A DNA stretch of 64,000 nucleotides from assembly GCA_018402255.1 (NCBI GenBank), contig JAGYIS010000009.1, positions 310,001-374,000 of the forward strand, given 5' to 3'. Source of the stretch: Marinobacter sp. Its GTDB lineage: Bacteria; Pseudomonadota; Gammaproteobacteria; Pseudomonadales; Oleiphilaceae. The notes beneath the pieces were generated by a model, which saw only the letters and a list, made by a program, of their open reading frames with translations, was not told the DNA's origin and searched no databases. Shown in pieces: positions 39,190 through 49,248 of this stretch. Position 1 is the first letter of the stretch; each line of letters begins with the position of its first letter. Both the position numbers and the translations under genes were made by a program.

Positions 39190-39216
39190 AGGGGCTCCTT
39201 CGGGGGCCCCTTTTTT
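39190..39216 (+). terminator. Rho-independent terminator after putP
   Basis: AGGGGCTCCTTCGGGGGCCCCTTTTTT: GC stem, short loop, six T. Confidence 0.9.
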
Positions 39217-39230
39217 GTTCTGGCGCCGGG

Positions 39231-41354
39231 TCAGGAAGGGTTTATCTGGCGATCCCGGGTCAGCAACTCCGCGAAATCGTCCTGGCTAACAGGCCGGGAG
39301 AACAGAAAACCCTGCGCATAGTCGCACCCGGCTGCGCTGAGGAATTGGAGCTGCTCGACCCGCTCAACACCGACACCAATCACCTGCACGTTGATTGCGT
39401 GAGTCATGGCGATGATCGCCTCCAGTACGTCATCCGCATTGCCACCCTGGCCAACGTCTTTGATCAGGTTTCGGTCTACTTTGACACTTTCCAGCTTGAA
39501 CTCCTGAAGTGCCGACAGCGAAAAGGGCTCGATACCAAAATCGTCGATGGCCAGGTGCAGTCGCAAACCGGCCAGGCCCAGGCTCCTGATCGGATTGAAG
39601 CCGGAGGCACTGATGTTTCTTAACGACTCCGGGGTAAGTTCCAGAGTGATCTGGCTATCATCCAGGCCAATGTGGGTCAGCCGAGAGCGCCATTGGTCGA
39701 CCAGGCTTCGGGTGACAAAGGAGGCCGGTGATTCGTTGATGTTGATCGGAAACGCCTGGTCGTGCAGATCACGCCACAGGAGCGAGCTGGTCACCGCCTG
39801 CTCCAGTACAAAAGCGGTGATCTGGTCGGTCATGCCACTGTGCTCGGTAATGCTGAGAAAGGCGTCCGGTGTCAACAGCCCCTTGCGCGGATGGTTCCAC
39901 CGGAGCAAGGCTTCTGCCCGGGAGATGGCACCGGTGCGTATGTCGATGATCGGCTGGTAGTAGACCTCCAGCTGATTGTCTCTGAGGGCATCGTTCAGTT
40001 CTCTGTTCAGGCGCATATGCTCTGATTCGCTTTCCGCCATCCAGGGCTCGTAGACTTGCACCTGCTGGCCACCGTTCTCTTTGGCGGTGTACATGGCCTG
40101 ATCCGCATTGTGCATCAGCTGGCTGACTGTCAAGCCGTCCTCGGGGAAAAACGTCAGGCCGATGCTGCCGGAAATGTGTACCCGGTGAGAATCAACCTCA
40201 AATACCTGTTCAAGACTGGTCAGCAGGGCTCTGGCGGCTTCCTTCGCGCCACTTCGGCCGGTGTCTTTCAGGATCAGGGTGAATTCGTCTCCGCCAAGAC
40301 GGGCCAGGGTGTCTATCGCCCTGACGCTGCTGCCGATGCGTTTGGCCACCAGCGCCAGAAGCCGGTCGCCGGCCTCGTGCCCGAGCTGGTCGTTGGCCTG
40401 TTTGAAGCGGTCCAGGTCGATGAACAGCAGGGCAAAGGTGCTGCTGTTTCGTTCGGCCTCGAGCAGGGTCTGCTCAAGACGATCGATAAACAGTCGCCGA
40501 TTGGCGATGCCGGTCAGGGAATCGAAATTGGCGTTTCGCCAGGCCTCGTAGTCCGTTTTCTTGCGTTCAGTGATGTCCCGCGAGGTCTTGATGATCGCTT
40601 CGATCTCGTTCCGGTCGTTATAGACCGGTACCAGCTGGTAGTCCAGGTACAACTCGTAGCCTGACGGTGAGTGATGATGATACTCCCGGCGCTGAGTCTG
40701 ACCGGTGGTGACGGCTGTGCCGATTGCCTCGAGCAAGTCCGAGGCCAGATCCGAACCGAGCTCCTGCGGGGTTTTACCCACAGCGTCCCGGGGTGTCGAA
40801 CTGACCAGATCGGCCATCGCCTTGTTGAGGTACAGGTACTTGCCGTCGGGTTCAAATATAGCGGCGGGGTCAGGAGAGGTTTTCAGCATGGCTTCCACCA
40901 GGCGGGAAACCTGATCCTTGATGGCGGAGAAACTGGTGATAGATGAGATGATCAATTGATCGATGGCCTCGTTGAACCGCACCAGTTCGTCGACGTCCTT
41001 CTCCGTGAGGCCCTGCTGTTCAACGCCCCAGGCTTTGGTAACCCGCGCCCGCAGGGCCCGGAGTTCCTGTACCACCTGGAGCATCGACATGCCCTGCCGG
41101 AGACGGTGTGTGCCATGCTGTCCGCCAGTGTCCGCAGTGGAGGGCTTGCCTTTGCCGAGGGCCTTGCTGGCCGACTCGTCCTGAGTCTGGGCGGTGGCGA
41201 GATCTTCGGAGATGAATTTCAGCATTGATCGGGCATGATCCCTCAGCGCCTCGGGGTTTTCACCCTCCAAGTCCGGAGCGATTTCCAGTACCGCTTCTTC
41301 CCATTCTTCAAGCAGCTGCTCTGTATTGGTCTGGATGAATTGGGCGAGTCGCAT
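39231..41354 (-). CDS. RsbRD-like/PAS/GGDEF/EAL c-di-GMP signalling protein; EAL domain looks degenerate
   Basis: About 707 residues from ATG 41354, after GGAGGAG. Cytosolic, no TM. Order: an N-terminal helical region resembling RsbRD_N/globin-like sensors (about 1-145), PAS (155-265), GGDEF (275-435) and EAL (450-700). The GGDEF site is complete (RLGGDEFT) with the inhibitory RxxD five residues upstream (RAID). In EAL, the EALLRW motif is intact, but DDFGTGYSSL has become DDFGIEPFSL and AEGVE has become GVGVE, so the Glu equivalent to E352 of RocR is Val. It is likely a cyclase, or a binding-only EAL protein. Confidence 0.88.
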   Translation of the reverse strand: MRLAQFIQTNTEQLLEEWEEAVLEIAPDLEGENPEALRDHARSMLKFISEDLATAQTQDESASKALGKGKPSTADTGGQHGTHRLRQGMSMLQVVQELRALRARVTKAWGVEQQGLTEKDVDELVRFNEAIDQLIISSITSFSAIKDQVSRLVEAMLKTSPDPAAIFEPDGKYLYLNKAMADLVSSTPRDAVGKTPQELGSDLASDLLEAIGTAVTTGQTQRREYHHHSPSGYELYLDYQLVPVYNDRNEIEAIIKTSRDITERKKTDYEAWRNANFDSLTGIANRRLFIDRLEQTLLEAERNSSTFALLFIDLDRFKQANDQLGHEAGDRLLALVAKRIGSSVRAIDTLARLGGDEFTLILKDTGRSGAKEAARALLTSLEQVFEVDSHRVHISGSIGLTFFPEDGLTVSQLMHNADQAMYTAKENGGQQVQVYEPWMAESESEHMRLNRELNDALRDNQLEVYYQPIIDIRTGAISRAEALLRWNHPRKGLLTPDAFLSITEHSGMTDQITAFVLEQAVTSSLLWRDLHDQAFPININESPASFVTRSLVDQWRSRLTHIGLDDSQITLELTPESLRNISASGFNPIRSLGLAGLRLHLAIDDFGIEPFSLSALQEFKLESVKVDRNLIKDVGQGGNADDVLEAIIAMTHAINVQVIGVGVERVEQLQFLSAAGCDYAQGFLFSRPVSQDDFAELLTRDRQINPS

Positions 41355-41517
41355 GGGAAGTGGTCTCCTCCGTGATCTGCAGGTGAAGACCACTGTGAAT
41401 CAATAGCCATCGGGATATGAAAAATGAGTGGCGCGTAGGTTACATCCTAGGCCCGCAGGCAACTTTGCTCTGTGCGGTAACAGACGATGGAGGTGTCAGT
41501 GGGTCAGCGTTCGCGCT

Positions 41518-41550
41518 AAAAAAAACGCCAGCCCGAAGGCTGGCGTTTTC
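41518..41550 (-). terminator. Rho-independent terminator of acnB
   Basis: On the minus strand: AAAACGCCAGCCTTCGGGCTGGCGTTTTTTTT, a strong stem with a T8 tail, 28 bp after the acnB stop. Confidence 0.93.
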
Positions 41551-41577
41551 ATGGTGCTAAACCTTGAAGGTTAGTGC

Positions 41578-44171
41578 TTAGGCAACGTTCGCTTCAGCGG
41601 CCTTCTTGGTGTAGTTCTCCATCTGGTCGAAGTTGAGATACTTGTAGATCTCTTTCGACATACTGTCCAGGTCCTTGGCGTACTCCATGTACTCCGCAGC
41701 GGAGGGCAGTTTGCCCAGCACCGCGCCCACAGCTGCCAGTTCCGCAGAGGTCAGGTACACGTTGGCACCGTCGCCCAGGCGGTTCGGGAAGTTGCGGGTA
41801 GAGGTAGACAGAACGGTAGACTTGGCGGCCACACGCGCCTGGTTACCCATGCACAGGGAGCAGCCCGGCATTTCGGTGCGAACACCGGCAGTGCCGTAGA
41901 TGTTGAAGTAACCTTCTTCCATCAGCTGAGCCTGGTCCATCTTGGTGGGGGGGACATCCACAGACGGGTCTTCAGGGGTTCCTTGTTCTGCGCCAGCAGT
42001 TTACCTGCGGCACGGAAGTGACCAATGTTGGTCATGCAGGAGCCGATGAATACTTCGTCGACTTTGTCGCCAGCCACTTCAGACAGAGTGCGGGCATCGT
42101 CCGGATCGTTCGGGCAGCACACGATCGGCTCTTTGATGTCGGCCAGATCAATTTCCACCACGTGAGCGTATTCTGCGTCTTTGTCGGCACGCATCAGCTT
42201 CGGATTGGCAATCCACTCTTCCATTTGCTGGGCACGACGCTCCAGGGTACGCGGATCGCCGTAACCTTCGGCAATCATCCAGCGCAGCATGGTGATGTTG
42301 GAGCGCAGGTACTCGGCCACAGACTCTTCAGACAGGTTGATGGTACAACCGGCAGCAGAGCGCTCGGCAGAGGCGTCAGACAGCTCGAAAGCCTGCTCAA
42401 CGGTCAGCTGTTCAAGACCTTCGATTTCCAGGATACGGCCGGAGAATTCGTTGATTTTGCCTTTCTTCTCAACGGTCAGCAGGCCTTGCTTGATGCCGTA
42501 CAGCGGGATGGCGTGTACCAGGTCACGCAGGGTGATGCCCGGCTGCATTTCGCCTTTGAAGCGAACCAGAACGGATTCTGGCATGTCCAGCGGCATAACA
42601 CCGGTTGCTGCGGCAAACGCCACCAGGCCAGAACCGGCCGGGAACGAGATGCCCATCGGGAAACGGGTGTGGGAGTCACCACCGGTACCCACGGTGTCTG
42701 GCAGCAGCATGCGGTTCAGCCAGGAGTGGATGATGCCGTCGCCCGGACGCAGGGAAACACCGCCACGGGTGCGGATGAAGTCCGGCATGGTGTGCTGCAT
42801 TTCAACGTCAACCGGCTTGGGGTAAGCGGCGGTGTGACAGAAAGACTGCATCACCAGGTCAGCCTGGAAGCCCAGACACGCCAGATCTTTCAGTTCGTCA
42901 CGGGTCATCGGACCGGTGGTGTCCTGAGAGCCAACGGTGGTCATGTGAGGTTCACAGTAAGTGCCTGGGCGAACGCCCTGGCCTTCATCCAGACCGCAGG
43001 CCTTGCCGACCATCTTCTGGCCCAGGGTGAAGCCCTTGGTGCCAGCTTCCGGATCTTTCGGCAGACGGAACAGGTCGGTAGCGCCCATGCCCAGTGCTGT
43101 GCGAGCCTTGGCGGTGAGGCCACGGCCGATGATCAGCGGGATACGGCCGCCAGCCTGAACTTCGTCCAGGATCACGTCAGACTTGAACTTGAACTCGGAG
43201 ATGGTCTCGCCAGCTTCGTTCAGGATCTTGCCTTCGTACGGGCGGATGTCGATCACGTCGCCCATGTTCATGTTGTCTACGGGTGCTTCGAATACCAGGG
43301 CGCCAGCGTCTTCCATGGTGTTGAAGAAGATCGGGGCAACCTTGTTACCGATGCAGACACCACCGGCACGCTTGTTGGGCACGCCTGGAATGTCGTCACC
43401 GAAGAACCACAGAACCGAGTTGGTGGCAGACTTACGGGAAGAACCGGTACCCACAACGTCACCGACGAAGGCAACCGGCAGACCCTTGGCTTTGATTTCT
43501 TCGATCTGGCTCATCGGGCCAGTAACGCCGGGCTCTTCCGGCTTCAGGCCGTCGCGTTCCATTTTATAGGCGGCGCGGGCGTGCAGCGGGATGTCCGGGC
43601 GGGACCAGGCATCCGGAGCGGGGGACAGGTCGTCCGTGTTGGTTTCGCCAGTCACCTTGAAGACGACCATCTTGGTGCTTTCAGGGACCTTGTTCTTGTT
43701 GGTGAACCATTCGGCGTTGGCCCAGGATTCAACCACAGACTTGGCGACGGCGTTGCCGGCGTCCATTTTTTCTTTAACGTCGTTGAAGGCGTCGAACATC
43801 AGCAGGGTGTGCTTGAGTTCTTCACCGGCCAGTTCGGCCAGCTCTGCGTTGTCCAGCAGATCAACCAGAGTGGCAATGTTGTAGCCGCCCTGCATCATGC
43901 CCAGCAGCTGCACGGCTTTCTTGCTGTCGATCAGCGGGGAGCTGGCTTCGCCTTTGACAATGGCGGTCAGGAACGCGGCTTTTACGTAAGCGGCTTCGTC
44001 GACACCCGGCGGAACGCGGTTTTCGAGCAGGTCAACCAGGGTTGCTTCTTCACCGGCGGGCGGATTCTTCAGCAGTTCGATCAGACCAGCAGTCTGTTCG
44101 GGATTCAGGGGCTTGGGCGGAATACCCAGGGCTTCACGTTCAGCAACGTGTTCACGGTAGGCTTCTAACAC
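41578..44171 (-). pseudogene. acnB: Bifunctional aconitate hydratase 2/2-methylisocitrate dehydratase AcnB, one-base frameshift
   Basis: TCA-cycle aconitase B. The main ORF (44171/44186 to 41922) ends out of frame as [12 protein letters not shown], and the last 110 or so residues follow in another frame ([19 protein letters not shown] onward, with GCSLCMGNQARV cysteines for the 4Fe-4S cluster). The break is a seven-C run (G run 41947-41953); eight C gives [13 protein letters not shown], as in E. coli LWVAPPTRMDAAQL. Restored length is 864 residues, matching the 865 of E. coli. GTG 44171 ([13 protein letters not shown]), 8 nt after AGGG, fits the family start better than ATG 44186. Probably a functional gene in the organism. 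Confidence 0.9.
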
Positions 44172-44406
44172 GATATGGACCCTCATCAGTTGGAATGTCC
44201 CTCGCCGGTGGCATGGTGCCTGGCGGGAGTTTTTTGGCGAAAAGGCCGCAGGAGCCTCTGAATAACACCTAAAATCACCGACGAGGGCTTCAGGATTTAT
44301 TCAGAGACTCCTTGATCTGGCGCTGCATTCTATAGGAAAGCACTTACAAAGTTAAGTTGGACAGAGGTCGGAGAGATCTGTTAGCTGCGCTATACTGCGC
44401 GCTTTC

Positions 44407-45039
44407 ATGAACCTGACCCGACCGAATGATATGAGCGACGCCCTGCAAGAGATACATGATTTTCTGCCGTGCCGAACGCCGGCAACGTGGATTGAGAATG
44501 CGTTGGCCAATCAGGATTTACTGCTGATTGATCATGCCCACTGTGAAAAGAAGGCCGCCTCAACCGCGCTCAGTCTGATGTACCGGTACGTGGACAACAC
44601 CAACCTGCTTAACAAGATGTCCCGGCTGGCCCGAGAGGAGCTGCGGCATTTTGAGCAGGTACTGGCGATCATGGTCAAGCGGGGTGTGGCCTATACCCAT
44701 CTGACGCCTTCGCGCTACGCGGCCGGACTGCGAGAGCCGGTGCGCAAGGATGATCCGGGCCGTCTGGTGGATGTGCTGATCGTTGGTGCCATCATTGAGG
44801 CCCGCTCTTGCGAGCGGTTCGCAGCGCTGGCGCCGTTTCTGGATGAAAAGCTGGCGGATTTCTACAATAGTTTGCTGAAATCCGAAGCTCGACATTATCA
44901 GGATTACCTGAAGCTCGCCGAGCAGGCCAACGGCGGGCCGGTGAGTGGGCGGTTGGCGGAATTTCTAGCCCTGGAGCAGCCGCTGATCGAGATGCCAGAT
45001 TCTGAGTTCCGGTTCCACAGCGGCCCCGTTTTGGGTTGA
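44407..45039 (+). CDS. miaE: tRNA 2-methylthio-N6-isopentenyladenosine hydroxylase MiaE
   Basis: Nonheme diiron monooxygenase that hydroxylates ms2i6A37. About 210 residues. The diiron ligands appear as two ExxH-type motifs, REELRHFEQ and KSEARHYQDY, plus EARSCERF; KAASTALSL is typical. ATG 44431 (MSDALQEIHDFL) fits pseudomonad MiaE starts better than 44407; neither has a clear ribosome site. A TATACT box is at 44391-44396. Confidence 0.9.
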   Translation: MNLTRPNDMSDALQEIHDFLPCRTPATWIENALANQDLLLIDHAHCEKKAASTALSLMYRYVDNTNLLNKMSRLAREELRHFEQVLAIMVKRGVAYTHLTPSRYAAGLREPVRKDDPGRLVDVLIVGAIIEARSCERFAALAPFLDEKLADFYNSLLKSEARHYQDYLKLAEQANGGPVSGRLAEFLALEQPLIEMPDSEFRFHSGPVLG

Positions 45040-45043
45040 TGGG

Positions 45044-45925
45044 TCAGAGCTCTTTGCACAACGTCATCCAGCGGTCGATGCCGGCGCTGCGGTACTTCTG
45101 TTTGTGCAGGATAAAGTAGAACTGGCGATCAAACTTCCGGTGCTCTGGAACGGTCAGGGGCACCAGGCTGCCGCGTTTGAAGGCGTCTTTCAGCACCAGT
45201 TGTGACAGGCAACCAATACCAAGATTGGCCTCCACCGCTCTTTTGATCGCCTCGGTGTGTTCCAGCTCCAACAGAACCGTGAGATCTGGCAGCAGGCCGT
45301 GCATGCCACGATCAAAACTCTGTCGGGTGCCGGAACCCTGTTCCCGCATAATCCATATGGCCTGCCGAAGATCCTCGTCTGTCAGGGCCTCTTTGCTGGC
45401 CAAAGGATGGTCAGGGGAACAGAAGGCCACCAACTGATCACCGCGCCAGGGTATCACTTCAAGTTCGGTGCTTTGCAGTTCGCCTTCAATTAGTCCGATG
45501 TCCAGCTCGAAATCTTTGACACGACGGGCAATGGCGCTGGTGTTGGCAACCTCCAGTGAGACTCTGGGGTGGTTAGGTGAATTCATATACTCAGCCATAA
45601 CCCCTACTGCAAGATAATTCCCAATGGTCAGGGTTGCTCCAACCTTCAGCGCGCCCACTTCAGAATGTTTGCTGAAGGCCTGTTCCAACTCGGTGGCCTG
45701 AGCAACGAGAGCCTCTGCCTTGGGTCGGTAGAGCCTGCCCAGCTCGTTCAGCTGCAGGCGTTTGCCAACCCGATCAAACAACTGGATATCAAACTGGCTC
45801 TCCAGCTCTTTGAGTGCACTGCTGGCCGCGGACTGCGACATGGCAAGGGATTCCGCGGCCCGGGTGATGTTCTGGTAGTGGGCGGCGGCGAGGAAAACCT
45901 CGAGTTGTCGAAAGCTGTACTTCAT
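45044..45925 (-). CDS. LysR-family transcriptional regulator, FinR-like
   Basis: 293 residues. N-terminal winged HTH (FRQLEVFLAAAHYQNITRAAESLAMSQSAASSALKELESQFDIQLFDR) and a two-lobe effector-binding domain. In Pseudomonas the LysR protein FinR is divergent from fpr and activates it under oxidative stress. Here a truncated Usp gene has come between, but fpr is still next on the opposite strand. FinR assignment rests on this context. Confidence 0.82.
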   Translation of the reverse strand: MKYSFRQLEVFLAAAHYQNITRAAESLAMSQSAASSALKELESQFDIQLFDRVGKRLQLNELGRLYRPKAEALVAQATELEQAFSKHSEVGALKVGATLTIGNYLAVGVMAEYMNSPNHPRVSLEVANTSAIARRVKDFELDIGLIEGELQSTELEVIPWRGDQLVAFCSPDHPLASKEALTDEDLRQAIWIMREQGSGTRQSFDRGMHGLLPDLTVLLELEHTEAIKRAVEANLGIGCLSQLVLKDAFKRGSLVPLTVPEHRKFDRQFYFILHKQKYRSAGIDRWMTLCKEL

Positions 45926-46024
45926 AATCGATCAGGCCGGATAGAGGAGGGAGTGTGTCCTGTCTGATCGATACGTTAGCGTTTCGAATACTGGAAGACA
46001 ACAGAGTGCGCCTGTGCGGAACCC

Positions 46025-46420
46025 TCAGCGTGTCTGGTGCTCCGGATTCTGTGACGCGACCGTAACTGATATCCACTTTGCCCTGTTATCTTTACCAACC
46101 CGGTGGCTGCGATTGCAGGCTATGACACCGTCGGCTGCCAGACGTCGGGCCAAGGCCTGTACTTCCTGGGCAACAAAACCGCTCGCTACATGCGTTGAGG
46201 TTTCCACCCCCAGAGCCCCGGCCAACGTCTCGCCAATCGTGCGTAGACGCTCGGTTGCGGCGCCTTCAGTGTCGTTCCGGTGCAGGCGCTTGTGAGTTTG
46301 CAGAACATAGGTGAGGGTTACTTTCTTGGTGCCCAATAGCCGGAGTAATGCTGGCAGCTGCTCCATGGCTTGCTCCCACTCTTTGGTGTAATCCACGGTC
46401 AGAATCAGGTGTTCAAGCAT
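46025..46420 (-). CDS. Universal stress protein, truncated
   Basis: 131 residues: beginning of a UspA domain (MLEHLILTVDYTKEWEQAMEQLPALLRLLGTKKVTLTYVLQ ... TIGETLAGALGVE ... LARRLAADGVIACNRSH). After ACNRSH the reading turns into RVGKDNRAKWISVTVASQNPEHQTR, unrelated to the fold, and the C-terminal ATP-binding GxxGxnGS motif and any second domain are missing. No alternative frame restores it. It is probably a remnant after a deletion between finR-like and fpr. Confidence 0.6.
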   Translation of the reverse strand: MLEHLILTVDYTKEWEQAMEQLPALLRLLGTKKVTLTYVLQTHKRLHRNDTEGAATERLRTIGETLAGALGVETSTHVASGFVAQEVQALARRLAADGVIACNRSHRVGKDNRAKWISVTVASQNPEHQTR

Positions 46421-46644
46421 GGTGTTCTCCTTTGCAGTGGTTCAAGTCTTGCGCTGATACCATCAAGGCTAGACCAGTATCGGAATGCAGGCCATGACGC
46501 TGGTCAGTTTGCCGAGCGCGCATATTGATTAAATCGAACAGCCATATGGGTATTGCCTGTTTTGTCGATTTAGAGGGCTAAGGTAAACTTTGGTCATCGA
46601 ATCTTCCTATAACTGTATGTGACGTCTTAGTAGCGAGGGCTCCC

Positions 46645-47415
46645 ATGAGCAACCTGATGAAAGAAACGGTCACCAGTGTGCATCACTGGAACGATACCTT
46701 GTTCAGTTTCAAGACCAGTCGCGACCCAGGGTTCCGGTTCAAGAACGGGCATTTTGTCATGATTGGTCTGGAAACCGACGGCAAACCTTTGATGCGCGCC
46801 TATAGCATTGCAAGCGCCAACTATGAGGAGGAGCTTGAGTTCTTCTCTATCAAAGTCGCCGACGGCCCGCTTACGTCCCGGTTGCAGAAAATCCAGGTGG
46901 GTGATGAGATTCTCGTCAGCCGCAAGCCGACCGGCACGTTGGTCCTGGATAACCTGTTGCCCGGCCGCAACCTCTGGCTGATCAGCACCGGTACCGGGTT
47001 GGCTCCGTTCATGAGCATCATTAAAGATCCGGAAGTGTATGATGCTTTTGATAACGTGATCCTCACCCACGGCGTTCGTTATGTCTCCGAGCTGGCTTAC
47101 CAGCAGGACATTGAAGATCTGCCGGCGAACGAGTTTTTCGGTGAGATGGTAGAGGGTAAGTTGACCTACTACCCCACGGTCACCCGTGAACCGTTCCGTA
47201 ACCAGGGGCGCCTGACCGATGCCATGGAAACCGGTAAAATTACCCGGGATCTCGGCTTGCCGGACTTCGATGTTGAGCAGGATCGCTTTATGATCTGTGG
47301 CAGCCCGAGCATGCTCAAGGACACCTGTGCGATCCTTAACAACATGGGTTTCCGTGAGGCGCGCGGCGGTGACATGGGGCATTACGTCATTGAACGGGCC
47401 TTTGTTGAACAGTAA
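46645..47415 (+). CDS. fpr: Ferredoxin--NADP+ reductase
   Basis: FAD flavoenzyme exchanging electrons between NADPH and ferredoxin or flavodoxin, 256 residues. FAD-binding RAYSIASANYE, NADP-binding STGTGLAPFMSI, CGSPSMLKDT, and the C-terminal ending HYVIERAFVEQ. RBS GAGGGC before ATG. The 224 bp upstream carry its promoter but no -10/-35 could be fixed. Confidence 0.95.
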   Translation: MSNLMKETVTSVHHWNDTLFSFKTSRDPGFRFKNGHFVMIGLETDGKPLMRAYSIASANYEEELEFFSIKVADGPLTSRLQKIQVGDEILVSRKPTGTLVLDNLLPGRNLWLISTGTGLAPFMSIIKDPEVYDAFDNVILTHGVRYVSELAYQQDIEDLPANEFFGEMVEGKLTYYPTVTREPFRNQGRLTDAMETGKITRDLGLPDFDVEQDRFMICGSPSMLKDTCAILNNMGFREARGGDMGHYVIERAFVEQ

Positions 47416-47436
47416 TTCGGATCACTGACAACCTGG

Positions 47437-49248
47437 TCAGCGCAGCCAGTTTCGAACCTGCATGACCAGTCTCTCGCTTTCCGAGCGGGCCTCCCGCTCC
47501 GCAAGCAGTTTGGCGAGGACGTCCGGGCGGTCAGTGATAATGTTGTCAACGCCCATGTCCAGAAAGCGGGCCATGTCTTGCGGTTGGTTGACTGTCCACA
47601 CGTGCAGTTCATTATCGGCTTTGTGGGCTCTGGCAACAGCCGCCGGGTTGGCCCGGTTCATACGCAACGCCAGAATGTCGTAACGGTCTTGCCACAGTGG
47701 CCCTACCACAAACTGGGCCAGCAGTGCGGTTTTCAGTCTGGGCTCCATGTTCTTGGCTTGCTCCAGAACTGGCCAGTCCGCTGCCGCCAGTATGGTCCCC
47801 TCCACGGCGTCTTTGTCTTGTAAGGTTCGGATAACCTCCGCCACCAGTGCTTCCTCGTTCCGGTTCGGCTTCAGATCGACGAACAGTCGGGACTGGCCGC
47901 GCACGGCGTCAATGGCTTGCGCCAGCGTGGCGATGCTTTCGCCGGCGAAACTGACATCAAACCATGAGCCTGCATCCAGCGCCTGGATGTCTTCGAAATC
48001 GACGTCGGTGATACGTTCCGGTTTTCCGAAAATGCGCTGCATGTCGGCGTCGTGCCAGAGCACAGCGACGCCATCACGGGTCAGTTGGACATCTATCTCA
48101 ATATAATCTGCACCGTCCCTGACCGCCTGATGGATGGCGCTCAGGCTGTTTTCCGGCGCTTTGAAGGCGCTGCCGCGGTGGGCGGTAATGGTCGCATGGT
48201 CGTTTTGCTCCAGCGATGTGACCACCCAGAAACCTTGAAGGAGTACCAGTACGATGACCAGTCCCTCCAGTAACCAGGCCTCCAGGCCGGTTCTCGTGCT
48301 GGGTGGAGTTACCGATGGCTGCAGCCAGTGCGCCTGGTGACCGGTAATGCTCTGATACCGGGCGACGATCAGCGTACCAAGAGCTGAGCTGGCCAGAAAG
48401 GTCAATGCAAGGCCTGTCAGCAGGTATCCACCTATCAGCAGGATGACCGTTGGCAGCAGAACCGGCATGGTCTCTGGCAACACCTGAAACAGGCTCGCCG
48501 CCAGCAGGTTAAAAGTCAGGGTCACCAGTGCTGGAGCCAGAAAGATCGCCAGTATGCCTAGGGCCAGAGTGCCAGCAGCTGTCCGTGGCGTGCCTGCAGT
48601 GCGTTGCAGGCTTTGCCGAAGCGCAGGAATTGGTGGCACTCCCTCTAACATCAAAATCGGTATGGCCAGAATCCAGCGGAGGAACAAGGCTCCGTTTACC
48701 AGTGTAAGGCCTGCGAACATGACCGCACAGAAGCCCGCAAACCACCATAGAATGGCCGGGCGCTCAAGGTTAAGAAGGTAGGGGTCGTAATGTGTCAGCA
48801 ACAGATGCCAGGCAATTCCGACCCCTGTGATAAAGGGCAGGGCCAGCACAAGATGGGCTGCGGTCTGCAGGGTGGCCAAGGCTGCCAGTGCTGGAAAGCG
48901 TCGGCCAACCCCCCAAAGGGCCCGGGTGGTGGCTCGCAGTGAATGGTCTTTTGGTTGGGCGGCGATCAGGGTAATGCTGGCCTGCTGGAGTATGATCAGT
49001 AGCGCCGTGAACAGCACGGTAATCAATAACCAGAGTGCACCGCCAGCAGAGGTCAGGAATTCGAGTAAGCCGCCGGTGGTGATGGCAGCATCCCCGGTCA
49101 AAGGCCGGAGTGCGGACAGGGCTGCGGTCACCAGCGGCGTGATCACCGCAATAGAAAGCCCGGTGAAGGTCAGATAGAGCACCAGTAACGAGCGATGGTG
49201 ATGCCTGAGAAGTGCCATCGCCTGTCGTGTCAGGGCGTTCAGGCTCAT
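47437..49248 (-). CDS. Membrane-domain glycerophosphodiester phosphodiesterase
   Basis: 603 residues. Residues about 1-345 form a membrane region of about 7-8 hydrophobic segments, as in the GPDPase membrane-domain family, with a last TM GLEAWLLEGLVIVLVLLQGFWVVTSL. The C-terminal GDPD barrel follows: ITAHRGSAFKAPENSLSAI (His-Arg), EIDVQLTRDGVAVLWHD, LFVDLKPNRNEEA, VWTVN and DNIITDRPD. It would release glycerol-3-phosphate from glycerophosphodiesters, presumably outside. Its ATG overlaps the LtaS-like stop by 4 bp, so the pair is coupled. This architecture is best known from Gram-positives. Confidence 0.88.
   Translation of the reverse strand: MSLNALTRQAMALLRHHHRSLLVLYLTFTGLSIAVITPLVTAALSALRPLTGDAAITTGGLLEFLTSAGGALWLLITVLFTALLIILQQASITLIAAQPKDHSLRATTRALWGVGRRFPALAALATLQTAAHLVLALPFITGVGIAWHLLLTHYDPYLLNLERPAILWWFAGFCAVMFAGLTLVNGALFLRWILAIPILMLEGVPPIPALRQSLQRTAGTPRTAAGTLALGILAIFLAPALVTLTFNLLAASLFQVLPETMPVLLPTVILLIGGYLLTGLALTFLASSALGTLIVARYQSITGHQAHWLQPSVTPPSTRTGLEAWLLEGLVIVLVLLQGFWVVTSLEQNDHATITAHRGSAFKAPENSLSAIHQAVRDGADYIEIDVQLTRDGVAVLWHDADMQRIFGKPERITDVDFEDIQALDAGSWFDVSFAGESIATLAQAIDAVRGQSRLFVDLKPNRNEEALVAEVIRTLQDKDAVEGTILAAADWPVLEQAKNMEPRLKTALLAQFVVGPLWQDRYDILALRMNRANPAAVARAHKADNELHVWTVNQPQDMARFLDMGVDNIITDRPDVLAKLLAEREARSESERLVMQVRNWLR

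Noticed and set aside
42018-44168. 716-aa plus-strand ORF
   Set aside because: It lies fully antisense to acnB, which has clear homology; low-complexity translation and no ribosome site. A GC-driven shadow.
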